Source of the DNA: a virus | Reading direction: 5' to 3' (one strand) | Length of the DNA: 32,142 nt | IMG/VR virus record: IMGVR_UViG_3300014962_000012 | Location: 1 to 32,142 of that record | Part shown: piece by piece, positions 12,638 to 21,130 of the stretch | Numbering within the stretch: the stretch's first letter is position 1 | Layout of the letters: each line of letters starts with the position of its first letter | Notes under the pieces: model-generated | The model's database searches: none | What the model was told of the DNA's origin: nothing | The model's input: only the letters and a program-made list of their open reading frames with translations | Program-made: the position numbers and the translations under genes

Positions 12638-13197
12638 TGGCTAAGGCTCTAAAATGGCAGGCTGATTTTTCTGAGTTTAATAAAAAAATTCAGAAACTTC
12701 CAATTGCCGTAGACGATGGCGCATCATCTGGTATGGAGTATTCTGGTAAAGCTGCAGCAAATGAAATGCGTAGACTTATTGGAATCCGTGGTTCATTCGG
12801 TTCAAGTAAGCGCTATGCTGGAGAATATTTAGCTGCAGGATTTGGTCCGGGAAATAGTGCTGGTCGTGATAATACTGGAGCCATGATAAACTCAGTTGAT
12901 TTTAATATTATCAATGGCAAGAACGGATTCCGCCTACAGGTTGGATATCTTAATGGTGCTGAAAAATATTTCAAAGCACAAGAGTATGGTTTCGATAACC
13001 ACGGTATTTGGATTCCTCAATATGTAAATAAAAAAGGCGAGACGCATGGTGGATATTTTATTAATGCACCATATCCCGTAAGGTGGACTGAAGGTATTTT
13101 TGCGTTACGTGATTCACTTAGTCTGTTTGAGAAAGTTTCTCCAGGTCTTATTGCTGCGCAAATTTCTAATAACTTAAAGGTTAAAGGATTAGTATGA
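12637..13197 (+). CDS. HK97 gp10-like neck/tail-completion protein
   Basis: 186 residues beginning MAKALKWQADFSEFNKKIQK. The N-terminal helix is followed by EYSGKAAANEMRRLIGIRGS, a GNSAGRDNTGAMINSVDFNI turn and YFKAQEYGFDNHGIW, then a helical C-terminus. Many gp10-like proteins share the first helix, a T-G-x-L/M-xxSi strand and an aExG motif; here TGAMINSVD and AQEYG stand for these. Position between head closure and tail terminator agrees. The call is from pattern and gene order. Confidence 0.6.
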   Translation: MAKALKWQADFSEFNKKIQKLPIAVDDGASSGMEYSGKAAANEMRRLIGIRGSFGSSKRYAGEYLAAGFGPGNSAGRDNTGAMINSVDFNIINGKNGFRLQVGYLNGAEKYFKAQEYGFDNHGIWIPQYVNKKGETHGGYFINAPYPVRWTEGIFALRDSLSLFEKVSPGLIAAQISNNLKVKGLV

Positions 13198-13652
13198 GTG
13201 GTTTAAATCTTATTACAGTGCAAGAAATAATTGCAGCATATGTTCGTCAAGAGTTTCCAGCATATGAAGTTTATGAAGATGATATTTTAGATAATGAGTC
13301 ATTGCTACGTACTAACAATAAAGTTAAACCATATATTGTTTTGCGCTGGGGTGGACTCATGCGTGACGGTCGTGGCACTTCTTTTGCTGGTGTACGACTT
13401 GATGAATATGTATCAAATGTTGATGTCAATGTTGTTGCTCCAACCCCAACACAATGTCGCAAGGCAATGAATATTATTCTAGATAAACTTATTGGATGGA
13501 AGCCAACCGGTGGTGGGGCGCTAACACCAGAGGGCGGTGCTGGATTGTTTGTTGTCAATAATCGTGAAGATAAACCACACCTATATATTGCATCTGGTCG
13601 TTTAACTTTTGCAGTAAACTCTGAAGACCCAGGCGCGTATATTACACCATAA
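13194..13652 (+). CDS. tail terminator protein
   Basis: 152 residues beginning MSGLNLITVQEIIAAYVRQE. VKPYIVLRWGGLMRDG and VSNVDVNVVAPTPTQCRKAM, followed by NIILDKLIGW, form the alternating strand-helix pattern of gpU/gp17-type tail terminators, which cap the tail tube as a hexamer and join the neck. It starts with a four-base overlap (ATGA) and has AGGA five bases upstream. It is the last of the connector unit; the next gene has its own -10 site. Confidence 0.68.
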   Translation: MSGLNLITVQEIIAAYVRQEFPAYEVYEDDILDNESLLRTNNKVKPYIVLRWGGLMRDGRGTSFAGVRLDEYVSNVDVNVVAPTPTQCRKAMNIILDKLIGWKPTGGGALTPEGGAGLFVVNNREDKPHLYIASGRLTFAVNSEDPGAYITP

Positions 13653-13659
13653 ACTACGG

Positions 13660-13665
13660 TATACT
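13660..13665 (+). promoter_or_regulatory. -10 promoter of the tail-tube operon
   Basis: TATACT, six bases (TGAATC) before ATG 13672, in a 19-base gap without a ribosome site. It is the closest of the group to the TATAAT consensus. Confidence 0.55.
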
Positions 13666-13671
13666 TGAATC

Positions 13672-13938
13672 ATGGTACTTGCACGAAATACTATCTCCGG
13701 GCAGATTGCCGACGTTTCTCCCAAGCTTCTTGAACACCCAAAGTTCAAAGATGTTCTTGAGGTTGTAGACGAAGGCGCGAAGCCTTATGTTGCCGAACTG
13801 TATAAGTCGGGAACAGTCCAGGAAAAGGCTGCTGGCAAATCTAAGAAATCCAAAGCTAAGGCTGAGGTCATTATAGAGGAGCCTGTGGTTGAAGATGAAG
13901 TTACCGAAATCTACCCTGAAATTGAGGAAGAAAACTAA
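13672..13938 (+). CDS. small acidic-tailed protein before the tail-tube genes (88 aa)
   Basis: The product begins MVLARNTISGQIADVSPKLL, then EHPKFKDVLEVVDEGAKPYV, a Lys-rich linker (KAAGKSKKSKAK) and a very acidic end (EEPVVEDEVTEIYPEIEEEN). The basic-acidic layout suggests a flexible tail. I recall short proteins with an SPxLLxHPxFxxxLxxV start next to tail genes in other phages, with no known role. No ribosome site; its ATG follows a -10-like TATACT. The stop shares one base with the next start. Confidence 0.75.
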   Translation: MVLARNTISGQIADVSPKLLEHPKFKDVLEVVDEGAKPYVAELYKSGTVQEKAAGKSKKSKAKAEVIIEEPVVEDEVTEIYPEIEEEN

Positions 13939-14453
13939 TGGCAAACGTAAGACTCTACCGTGAGAATATTACGTTCCTCCTCGCACACCCGGAGGCTTTC
14001 GCTGACCGCACTGCCCCGACTGCTGCTGAGCTGAACAATACTGACCTTGTTCATAACATCACTTGTGCGCTCAATGAGGATGGAACTGAGTTCACACTTG
14101 GTGACTCGGACACAGATGACAGCCTGACATTCTGTTCAAAGGCTGGCGTTTCAACTCCGACGTTCTACAACCCCACCGTTGCTATGGAGGCGTTCCGTGA
14201 CGCAGACATTGCTGCAACAGGTGTTTTCAACGAGGCATTCGACTTGCTCGCATGGCCTGACGTTGAGTATATTGCAATTCTGCGCGTTGGCGAAAACAGC
14301 GACACAGCTTTTGCTGCTGGCGACCGCATCAAGATGGTTGGCGTTAAGACAGACTGGGGAACTGACGTTGTTGGTTCTGGCGAAAATATTCGCATCAACC
14401 AGGCATTCCTTAACAACGACTTTGTTAACTGGAACTACGAGGTGGCTGCATAA
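13938..14453 (+). CDS. major tail tube protein 1
   Basis: 171 residues beginning MANVRLYRENITFLLAHPEA. AFADRTAPTAAELNNTD (about 21-37) is followed by strand-rich sequence, a DIAATGVFNEAFDLLAWPDV helix-turn region and a YIAILRVGENSD strand. The next gene repeats this plan (NAFANWEAPTAAEINAS), so the two are paralogues. Tail tube subunits stack as hexamers around the tape measure. It has a good ribosome site (GAGGAAG) and sits between terminator and chaperone genes, as expected. Confidence 0.72.
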   Translation: MANVRLYRENITFLLAHPEAFADRTAPTAAELNNTDLVHNITCALNEDGTEFTLGDSDTDDSLTFCSKAGVSTPTFYNPTVAMEAFRDADIAATGVFNEAFDLLAWPDVEYIAILRVGENSDTAFAAGDRIKMVGVKTDWGTDVVGSGENIRINQAFLNNDFVNWNYEVAA

Positions 14454-15208
14454 TGACTGACGTTAAAGTTCCCGCATCGGGAAATATTCGCGTTTGGTGG
14501 GCGCTCTCAAATGCTTTCGCAAATTGGGAAGCACCTACAGCTGCTGAGATTAATGCTTCGCTTGACATCTCTGACGCTATCTCATGGAACGACTTTGACT
14601 TTGGTGTACAGGCATCTAACACAATTGATGACCCAGCAATTACAGCCATTGGTAAAGTTTCCGACCGCGGCGCTACGCAGTATGGTGGAGGAATTTCACT
14701 TTACTACCCGCGTAGCTTTGATGATGCAGGCAGCCTCTACTCGCAGGCATATGATGCTCTCGACCAGCCGCGCACTACTGGTTACCTTGTCATCCGCATC
14801 GATGGTGAAGAGTCTTCATCTACGGCACAGACTGGTGACTTTGTTCACGTAGCTAAAGTTATGACTGATGGTTATGCTGAAAGCATCACTGGTGAGGAAG
14901 CATTCCGCTACACAATCACATTCCTTTCGCAGGGTGACATTGCTATCCGCACTGTTGTTGGCGGCGGCTCTGTTGTCATCGTTGAGGGTGCTGGAGCTAG
15001 CATGACTGCTGGTGAGAAGCTTCCGCTTCACGCTACAGTTGGCGGTCGTAACTACACTAACGGTGTTAAGTGGACAACCGATAATCCTGCCGCTGCAACC
15101 GTTTCATCTGCTGGTGTTGTTACTTGTGTTAACGCCGCGCAGACTGCAACGATTACGGCTACGTTCGAGGCAACTGGTGGAACTGATACCTTCCTTGTGA
15201 ACGATTAA
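14453..15208 (+). CDS. major tail tube protein 2 with C-terminal bacterial Ig-like (Big_2) domain
   Basis: 251 residues beginning MTDVKVPASGNIRVWWALSN. Residues 1 to about 165 parallel the preceding protein (NAFANWEAPTAAEINAS, then YLVIRIDGEESSS, GDFVHVAKVMTDG). From about 175 a Big_2-type Ig domain follows: SMTAGEKLPLHATVGG, VKWTTDNPAAATVSSAGVVT and TATITATFEATGGTD. Such domains decorate tail surfaces and can aid adhesion to cells or polysaccharides. GAGGTGG lies upstream. A strong terminator follows 27 bases after the stop. Having two different tube subunits, one decorated, suggests a mixed or two-zone tube, which is inference. Confidence 0.75.
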   Translation: MTDVKVPASGNIRVWWALSNAFANWEAPTAAEINASLDISDAISWNDFDFGVQASNTIDDPAITAIGKVSDRGATQYGGGISLYYPRSFDDAGSLYSQAYDALDQPRTTGYLVIRIDGEESSSTAQTGDFVHVAKVMTDGYAESITGEEAFRYTITFLSQGDIAIRTVVGGGSVVIVEGAGASMTAGEKLPLHATVGGRNYTNGVKWTTDNPAAATVSSAGVVTCVNAAQTATITATFEATGGTDTFLVND

Positions 15209-15235
15209 TCATATCCCGACAAGGATGACGAGAGG

Positions 15236-15256
15236 CCCCGCTACGGCGGGGTTTTT
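15236..15256 (+). terminator. rho-independent terminator after the tail-tube genes
   Basis: CCCCGC (15236-15241), loop TACG, GCGGGG (15246-15251), then TTTTT and a further T-rich stretch. It separates the highly expressed tube genes from the chaperones. Confidence 0.9.
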
Positions 15257-15262
15257 CGTTTT

Positions 15263-15273
15263 TATGATAGGAT
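15263..15273 (+). promoter_or_regulatory. -10 site(s) of the tail-chaperone operon
   Basis: Overlapping hexamers TATGAT (15263-15268) and TAGGAT (15268-15273) directly follow the terminator. The ATG at 15300 lies 26-31 bases on and has GGAGGA, so this unit makes a normal leadered message, unlike the group with six-base spacing. Confidence 0.45.
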
Positions 15274-15299
15274 ATTGACGAACCCTAATGGAGGAATAA

Positions 15300-15920
15300 A
15301 TGTCTGATATTGAAAAAGAAGTTATGGATATTGTAGAGGAAGCCAAAGCCCCTGGAACGTTTAATATTCTTGACGTACTCAAAGGAACTGCAAGACCAAA
15401 AGATAATGTAGAAGTTTATCTTGACGAAGAGACGGCATATGAGGCAGCTAATCTAAAAATTAAACTTTCTCAAACAGATTCACAAGATTCAGAGTATGCT
15501 GTTATTGAAAAAAAACTTGATGCTCTTGTAAAAAAACTTAATGAGAGCAAATATACTTTTGTTATTTCTGGAATAACAGAAGGTCGTCGGGAAGAAATTT
15601 ATAGTCAAGTTGAAGAAAAATTTCCAATTGAATATGAAGAAATTGTAAATCCTTTTACAAACGAAAAAACTAAAGAAGAAAAAGAAAACAAAGAGCGCGA
15701 CCGTCTTTTTACTTCGCTTCTTTGGGTTGAGCAAATTTCTAAAATTATTTCTCCAGATGGAGCAGAACAAACTAATCTAACACTGAAAGATGTTAGTGCG
15801 CTTCGCGCCACGCTTCCGATTGCTGCTAGTGGTTTTATTAATCAAGCAATTGAAAAGGTCCGCGCAGCTACTGCAATGTTTATGATTTCGGTGGATGAAG
15901 ATTTTTTAGCCAAGTCCTAA
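15300..15920 (+). CDS. tail assembly chaperone (short, zero-frame product)
   Basis: 206 residues beginning MSDIEKEVMDIVEEAKAPGT. It is acidic and helical, with a Lys/Glu-rich stretch (TNEKTKEEKENKERDRLF) and a C-terminal helical half (LFTSLLWVEQISKIISPDGA). It is the gpG-like chaperone that coats the tape measure during tail assembly. Position directly before the tape measure and a slippery TTTTTTA twelve bases before its stop codon are diagnostic. It has GGAGGA upstream of the ATG. The gene is markedly A-rich compared with the tube genes. Confidence 0.82.
   Translation: MSDIEKEVMDIVEEAKAPGTFNILDVLKGTARPKDNVEVYLDEETAYEAANLKIKLSQTDSQDSEYAVIEKKLDALVKKLNESKYTFVISGITEGRREEIYSQVEEKFPIEYEEIVNPFTNEKTKEEKENKERDRLFTSLLWVEQISKIISPDGAEQTNLTLKDVSALRATLPIAASGFINQAIEKVRAATAMFMISVDEDFLAKS
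15902..15908 (+). promoter_or_regulatory. -1 ribosomal frameshift slippery site
   Basis: In the chaperone frame the codons read GAT TTT TTA GCC, so the heptamer is T TTT TTA, a perfect X XXY YYZ site. The zero-frame stop comes three sense codons later, while the -1 frame is open to 16369. Confidence 0.85.
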
Positions 15921-16369
15921 CATGGGATGACCATCAATGGTTTGCGACATTATTAAGGGCTGCTGTTAATTCAGGTCAGCCACCTGTCGCAGTAATTCTC
16001 AACGACGAGTCGCACAATAAGTGGACCGTGTGGGATTATAAACTTTTTAAGGCACATTATATTCTGCAGGACTGGTATCGAGATGGTATACCGGTTTGGT
16101 GGGATGAGTCAGAGCGCGTAACATTTGATGCTAAGGCGCGTATTTCTAAGTCGCGCGCAGCAATCGAACGCGCACAAGATGCTGCCAGTAAAAAGAAAAC
16201 CCCAACATACGGTCAATACTTTACGGCAGAACCAAGGGTTATGGATGGTGGTGAAATGCCAACCCGTGATGAATGGCTTGAGGAACAGTCACGCAAGTCT
16301 GGAAATAAATTTAATAAGTTTAACGGCGAAGAACCCAGGGCAAAGAATATAATCCAAGGTCGAAAATAG
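15908..16369 (+). CDS. tail assembly chaperone, -1 frame extension (made as a fusion with the upstream chaperone)
   Basis: After a -1 slip at 15902-15908 reading continues SQVLTWDDHQWFATLLRAAV, then VAVILNDESHNKWTVWDYKL and KAHYILQDWYRDGIP, ending in a basic Lys/Arg tail. The fusion (15300-15908 joined to 15908-16369) is 356 residues, like gpGT-type products. The WDDHQWFATLLRAAV and FKAHYIL-type sequence fits the T-domain that contacts tube and tape measure. The only candidate independent start, a GTG at 16028, lacks a ribosome site and would discard about 40 coding-like residues, so frameshifting is the better explanation. Confidence 0.8.
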   Translation, partial: SQVLTWDDHQWFATLLRAAVNSGQPPVAVILNDESHNKWTVWDYKLFKAHYILQDWYRDGIPVWWDESERVTFDAKARISKSRAAIERAQDAASKKKTPTYGQYFTAEPRVMDGGEMPTRDEWLEEQSRKSGNKFNKFNGEEPRAKNIIQGRK

Positions 16370-16379
16370 ACCTATAGGG

Positions 16380-16385
16380 TAGAAT
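16380..16385 (+). promoter_or_regulatory. -10-like site before the tape measure gene
   Basis: TAGAAT begins 11 bases after the chaperone stop and 35 bases before the GTG start. With a start about seven bases downstream it would give a leader of about 23 bases carrying TTGGAGC. Confidence 0.4.
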
Positions 16386-16414
16386 ATATTTAGTACCCTT
16401 TTATTGGAGCTTTT

Positions 16415-19400
16415 GTGGCGAACGAAGATATTAAATTTTCAGTATCACTTGATACATCACAGTTTATGCGTGGTGTTCAGAATGTTCAAGCTGAAGCTGG
16501 TCGTCTAGAAAAACTTATTAATTCAGGAAAGTTTAATCCTGAACTCAAATGGAACATATCTACCAAAGACGCACTTAGCCAACTTAATGCTTTAAAAAAG
16601 GCTAACAATGTCACAATGGCGGATATTGCCGCAGAAAATGTTGCGCAAGCAAAAAGAATTAACAACCGCTCTGCCGAGTTGTGGCTCGAAGGGGAGCAAC
16701 AAAAAACTGATTTTGCTTTAGGTGAAGCGCAGAAGCGTAATGCTGGCGAGATTAAATTCTCTGAGGATGCGCGCAAAAAAGAACTAGCTGGCATGCGCGC
16801 CTCAATGACGGAGACTGCGCGTATTGAAGATGAAAAACTTAAGTTCTATCAAGAACGTAATCTTAAAAGAAATCAACTTGATGAAACATTACGTCAAGCT
16901 GAACTTAAAGCAATGCGCGAAACAATGCAGGCGCAATGGGTTCCAGAACAAAAGTTAAATCTTCCATCACTTCGATACGCTCTTTATGATGTCGCAGAAT
17001 CTTTTCAACAAGTTTCAGCAGCAACGCTTGGCCTTGTTACTTCTGCTACACAAGTTGCTGCATCATATGAAACTGCGTTTACACAAATTGAACGCACCAC
17101 AATGGCACAAGGTCCAATGCTTGATTCTCTCAAGCGTCAATTTCTTGAGCTTGCCCGCACGATTCCGCTTGCATTTCAAGACCTAACACAGATTGGTTCG
17201 CTTGGCGCACAGATGGGTATTGCCGAGGGTGACCTTGCCGGTTTTACAAAAACTGTTGCTGAGTTCTCTGCAACAACAGACGTATCAATTCAGCGAGCAG
17301 CAGAAGATTTTGGTACTCTTGGTAATCTTCTTGACATTGTTCCATCTAAGTATGCAAATCTTGGTTCAGCCATTCTTTATGTTGGTTATAATTCTGCTGC
17401 CACTGAAACACAAATCCTTTCTGTAACAACAGCCATTTCAGCTATTGCCAAACAGGCTGGCCTTAGCGAAGATTATATTATTGGCCTATCTGGCGCACTT
17501 GCCTCGCTAAAGGTTCCAGCAGAACAATCACGCGGCGCGCTAACACGTACATTCCAGGAAATTAACCGCGCCGCTGCAACAGGTCAGAACATGAATAACT
17601 TTGCAGCTATTCTTGGCACAACAACAGAGGAAGCTCAGCGCCTTGCTTCTGTTGATATGGAAACTTTCTTTAATAAATTCATTGCTGGTCTTAGCGGGAT
17701 GGATACCCAGCAACTAACCCTAGCGCTTGATGCCCTTAATCTTTCTGATATCCGTGTAACGAACACGCTTACACGTCTTTCACAGAATCTTAATCTTACT
17801 AAAGATGCTATTGATAATGCTACGTATGCGTTTGATAATGCTGGAATTATTTCAGAAGTTTATGGCAAGAAGCTTGATGACATTGCTTCAAAATTCCAGA
17901 TTCTTCAAAACTCTGTGCAAGAATTTACGGCGCAGTTTGGTCAGGCAATGCTCCCAGTTCTTGGACCGGTACTTGATACGCTTTCTCAAATGGTTCAGCG
18001 ACTATCAGATGCGCTTTCAACTGATTCTGGAAAAATGTTTAGTGGCGTTCTGGCTGGGCTGCTTGCCGTTGTTGGTGCAGTGGCATCAACACTTTCCTCA
18101 ATTACGCTTCTTGGTGCTGCTTTTGCTGCTTTACAATTTGCTACAAAAACTCTCGGTATTGAATTAAGTACAACTGGATTCCGTGGTTTTATTGCTGGCC
18201 TAGTTGCAACAAAGGGAGCTACCGACGCGGCGGCTGGTTCCATGTCTAGGGCGGCTATTGCCGGAGCAAGACTTAATGCTGTTCTTAAGTTCTCTATGAT
18301 TGGTCTTGCTATTTCGGCAATTGCCACGCTTGATGCAGCGTTGAAAAGTTCTGCCGATAATACTGATATTGCGTTCCAGTCGTATGTTTCAAATACTTCT
18401 GGTCTTGCTGATGCTATTGCAGCGGATACAATTGCGCTTTCTGATGCTATGGCTTCTGGTAATCAGCAAATTATTGATAGTTCTTATACATTCCAGGCAG
18501 CGCAAGAATCAAATAAACAAGCTCTTAATGATATGGCGCGAGCTGCATTAAATGTTAATGAAGCATTTGGGGGAACTTCTCCAGAATTAGATAAGACGGC
18601 ATCATCATTTAATAATCTTACATACGCCATTGGTGATAATACTCTTGCATGGTTGCGTAACCAGCTTATTGCTAATGATGAATTTAAAAAATTGTTTATG
18701 GATAGTGATATATCTAATGCAATTTTAAATAATGCAATTGATATGAAGTATGCTCTTGCCATTGCCACGGCTGGTACTGAACAAGATGTAATGAATTATT
18801 TTTACAACCAAATGAGTGCTGTAAGGGAAGGCGGCGCACAAACTATTGGGACATGGGAATATGTACTTGAAGCCATTAGGGCCGTTATTATAAATATTCC
18901 TATTATTGGCCCAATGCTTGATGGTCTGATTCCAAAAACACTTATTGGCAAGTTGCGTGAAACTGCTCAAATGATTGAGGGTACTGCTTCACAAATGCAA
19001 CTTGTTGCTGGTAGTGCAGATGACGCGACGCAGGCAACTGAAGGATTTGGCGGCGCTATGGATGGCGCTGGAAAATCTGCTGGAAAGGCTGCAGATAAAC
19101 TTAGAACTCTTCTCGACTATGCACAAGACCTTGCATCTATTTGGGATAGGGCCTTGGATATTAGATTCTCTGGAATCCAAGGTTTAGATGCTATAACAAA
19201 ATCATTTAGTAGTATTGCTAAATCTACTGCTGATGCTCGTGAGGAAATTAATTCACTTAATGCTGATATCCAATCACTTACCTCTGACCGTGCGCTTCAA
19301 GAATATTTCTTACAAGTTGCGGAAGCTTATGGTGATACGCTTTCAGCATCTAAGGCTCGAGCAAATATTGCAAAGATTGATGCAGAACTTGCAAAGAAAA

Positions 19401-21130
19401 ATACAGCATTAGCCACGGCGCAAGATAAAACAAATAAAACACTTATTGGTAATAGTGATGCTGCTGTTGAGAATCGTTCAACAATCATTAAACTTGTTGG
19501 TGACTATCAATCATACATGAAGTCACTTGCTTCTTCCGGTATGTCACAAGAAGATTTGGCCAAGAAAGCTAAAGAACTTAAATCTGATTTTATTGCTCAG
19601 GCAACACAGCTTGGATATAACAGTGACGAACTTGGAACTTATGCTTCAGCATTTGACGATGTAAGTTTTGCTATTCAAAACATTAAGCGTGATATTAGTC
19701 CTGGTCTTGATATTGATGTTAATCCAGCGCTTACCGCCTTGCGTGAGCTTGAGGCTCAGGCTGCCCAGTCTGGCTCGACTGCTGGAGGTAATTTTGCCTC
19801 AGGCCTTGGTGGCGGTGTATCTTCTGGAGTTAATGGAATCCAGGATTGGCTTGACAAAAATAAGCTTAAACTTGACTTTGAACTTCCTGGGCTTGCTGGA
19901 TTCAAAAAGAAGTGGGATGAATGGTGGATGGGTCTAGCTAAAGGCATGTCTGAAATCGCTGGTGCAGTATGGTCTGGTTTATTTGGATGGATTGGTAGTC
20001 CAGCATTTCAAAAAGAAATGAAAAAAATTACAGAACTTTTTGGAGCAGCATTTACCCTTGCCCTTCAAACCGCAGTACGCTGGCTTGCTCCAGGAATTTT
20101 TGGAACACTTGGAATTGGTGCGCCAGAAAAATCATCAAAACCTTCTGCGGCAGCACCACCCAGTGGCGGTGGTGGCGTTGGTCTTGGTGGCGCAAAGACA
20201 TCGCGTGGAACTAGCCCGATTCCAAATAACTATTACACAGATATCAATAAAGCGACATCTGCATTCACTGTTTTCAAGAATGGTGTCAATGGTGGTTGGA
20301 CTTCAATTAAAACAAATTCAGAAACAAACATGTCAAATGTTAGTTCTGGTTTCAATACCAAAACAACTGGTATGGGTACAGCATGGGGTTCATTTGTTTC
20401 TGGAACAACAAATAAAGTAAACCAAAATAAGAGTCCACTTGATGTTGCTTTTAGTGCATGGAATACCATATTTGGTCAAAAGACATCATCAATGTCTTCA
20501 TCGTTCAATACATTTACAAGTGGCATCCCGGGTTCCATTAGCGCACAGAATAGTGCGGTCGGAACGAACTCATATGCGCTGGGTAAAACATCTGCATCAA
20601 ACGTTAACTCTGGCCTTAGCAATAATCTAGATATTCCGGGAAGGGTTTCTGGCAACGTTAACGCTGCCAAGAATCCTTCAGACATTAATGCCAATTATGT
20701 CGGTCGCTCTATTGGTGGAAATGTTACTGGTGGTATTTCTTATTGGCTTAATATTCTTTTGGGTTCAAATTCTGCTCCCCGTAGAATTATTAGGGCGCTA
20801 ACCGGATTTGCCGAGGGTGGTTATACTGGCCCCGGTGGTAAGTATGATATTGCCGGTATCGTTCACCGTGGTGAATATGTTGTACCAAAGAGCCAGGTTA
20901 ATCAGGTGACACAAACACCATACTTCATGGAGCAGCCGCGCACGTTTGCTACTGGTGGCTACACTGGTCAGGCTGGTCCGACTATGGTAATGCTTTCGCC
21001 TGAAGACCGCGCACTTCTGCGTAATGCCGGAGGCTCTGGTGAAATTGTGCTTTACGCTAATAATGAAGCTATCGCGCGTAGTGCTAACATTGGTAATCGT
21101 TCTATTGTTGCAGCTGGGGGTCGCCCATAA
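16415..21130 (+). CDS. tape measure protein
   Basis: 1,571 residues from GTG 16415, with GGAG five bases upstream. The first 190 residues are helical and charged. About 190-480 matches the TP901-type tape-measure core (TQIGSLGAQMGIAEGDLAGF, then QAGLSEDYIIGLSGALASLK and SRGALTRTFQEI). Two hydrophobic stretches lie near 545-585 and 615-645. A Ser/Asn/Gly-rich region follows, and the end has EGGYTGPGGKYDIAGIVHRG, a motif common at tape-measure C-termini. It sets tail length (this size implies roughly 235 nm by the usual 1.5 angstrom per residue rule) and probably enters the host envelope. No peptidase or lysozyme motif was recognised. The stop shares one base with the next start. Confidence 0.95.
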   Translation: MANEDIKFSVSLDTSQFMRGVQNVQAEAGRLEKLINSGKFNPELKWNISTKDALSQLNALKKANNVTMADIAAENVAQAKRINNRSAELWLEGEQQKTDFALGEAQKRNAGEIKFSEDARKKELAGMRASMTETARIEDEKLKFYQERNLKRNQLDETLRQAELKAMRETMQAQWVPEQKLNLPSLRYALYDVAESFQQVSAATLGLVTSATQVAASYETAFTQIERTTMAQGPMLDSLKRQFLELARTIPLAFQDLTQIGSLGAQMGIAEGDLAGFTKTVAEFSATTDVSIQRAAEDFGTLGNLLDIVPSKYANLGSAILYVGYNSAATETQILSVTTAISAIAKQAGLSEDYIIGLSGALASLKVPAEQSRGALTRTFQEINRAAATGQNMNNFAAILGTTTEEAQRLASVDMETFFNKFIAGLSGMDTQQLTLALDALNLSDIRVTNTLTRLSQNLNLTKDAIDNATYAFDNAGIISEVYGKKLDDIASKFQILQNSVQEFTAQFGQAMLPVLGPVLDTLSQMVQRLSDALSTDSGKMFSGVLAGLLAVVGAVASTLSSITLLGAAFAALQFATKTLGIELSTTGFRGFIAGLVATKGATDAAAGSMSRAAIAGARLNAVLKFSMIGLAISAIATLDAALKSSADNTDIAFQSYVSNTSGLADAIAADTIALSDAMASGNQQIIDSSYTFQAAQESNKQALNDMARAALNVNEAFGGTSPELDKTASSFNNLTYAIGDNTLAWLRNQLIANDEFKKLFMDSDISNAILNNAIDMKYALAIATAGTEQDVMNYFYNQMSAVREGGAQTIGTWEYVLEAIRAVIINIPIIGPMLDGLIPKTLIGKLRETAQMIEGTASQMQLVAGSADDATQATEGFGGAMDGAGKSAGKAADKLRTLLDYAQDLASIWDRALDIRFSGIQGLDAITKSFSSIAKSTADAREEINSLNADIQSLTSDRALQEYFLQVAEAYGDTLSASKARANIAKIDAELAKKNTALATAQDKTNKTLIGNSDAAVENRSTIIKLVGDYQSYMKSLASSGMSQEDLAKKAKELKSDFIAQATQLGYNSDELGTYASAFDDVSFAIQNIKRDISPGLDIDVNPALTALRELEAQAAQSGSTAGGNFASGLGGGVSSGVNGIQDWLDKNKLKLDFELPGLAGFKKKWDEWWMGLAKGMSEIAGAVWSGLFGWIGSPAFQKEMKKITELFGAAFTLALQTAVRWLAPGIFGTLGIGAPEKSSKPSAAAPPSGGGGVGLGGAKTSRGTSPIPNNYYTDINKATSAFTVFKNGVNGGWTSIKTNSETNMSNVSSGFNTKTTGMGTAWGSFVSGTTNKVNQNKSPLDVAFSAWNTIFGQKTSSMSSSFNTFTSGIPGSISAQNSAVGTNSYALGKTSASNVNSGLSNNLDIPGRVSGNVNAAKNPSDINANYVGRSIGGNVTGGISYWLNILLGSNSAPRRIIRALTGFAEGGYTGPGGKYDIAGIVHRGEYVVPKSQVNQVTQTPYFMEQPRTFATGGYTGQAGPTMVMLSPEDRALLRNAGGSGEIVLYANNEAIARSANIGNRSIVAAGGRP

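Noticed and set aside
16028-16369. Independent gene from GTG 16028
   Set aside because: No ribosome site, and the same frame is coding-like back to the slippery site at 15902-15908; better read as the frameshift extension.
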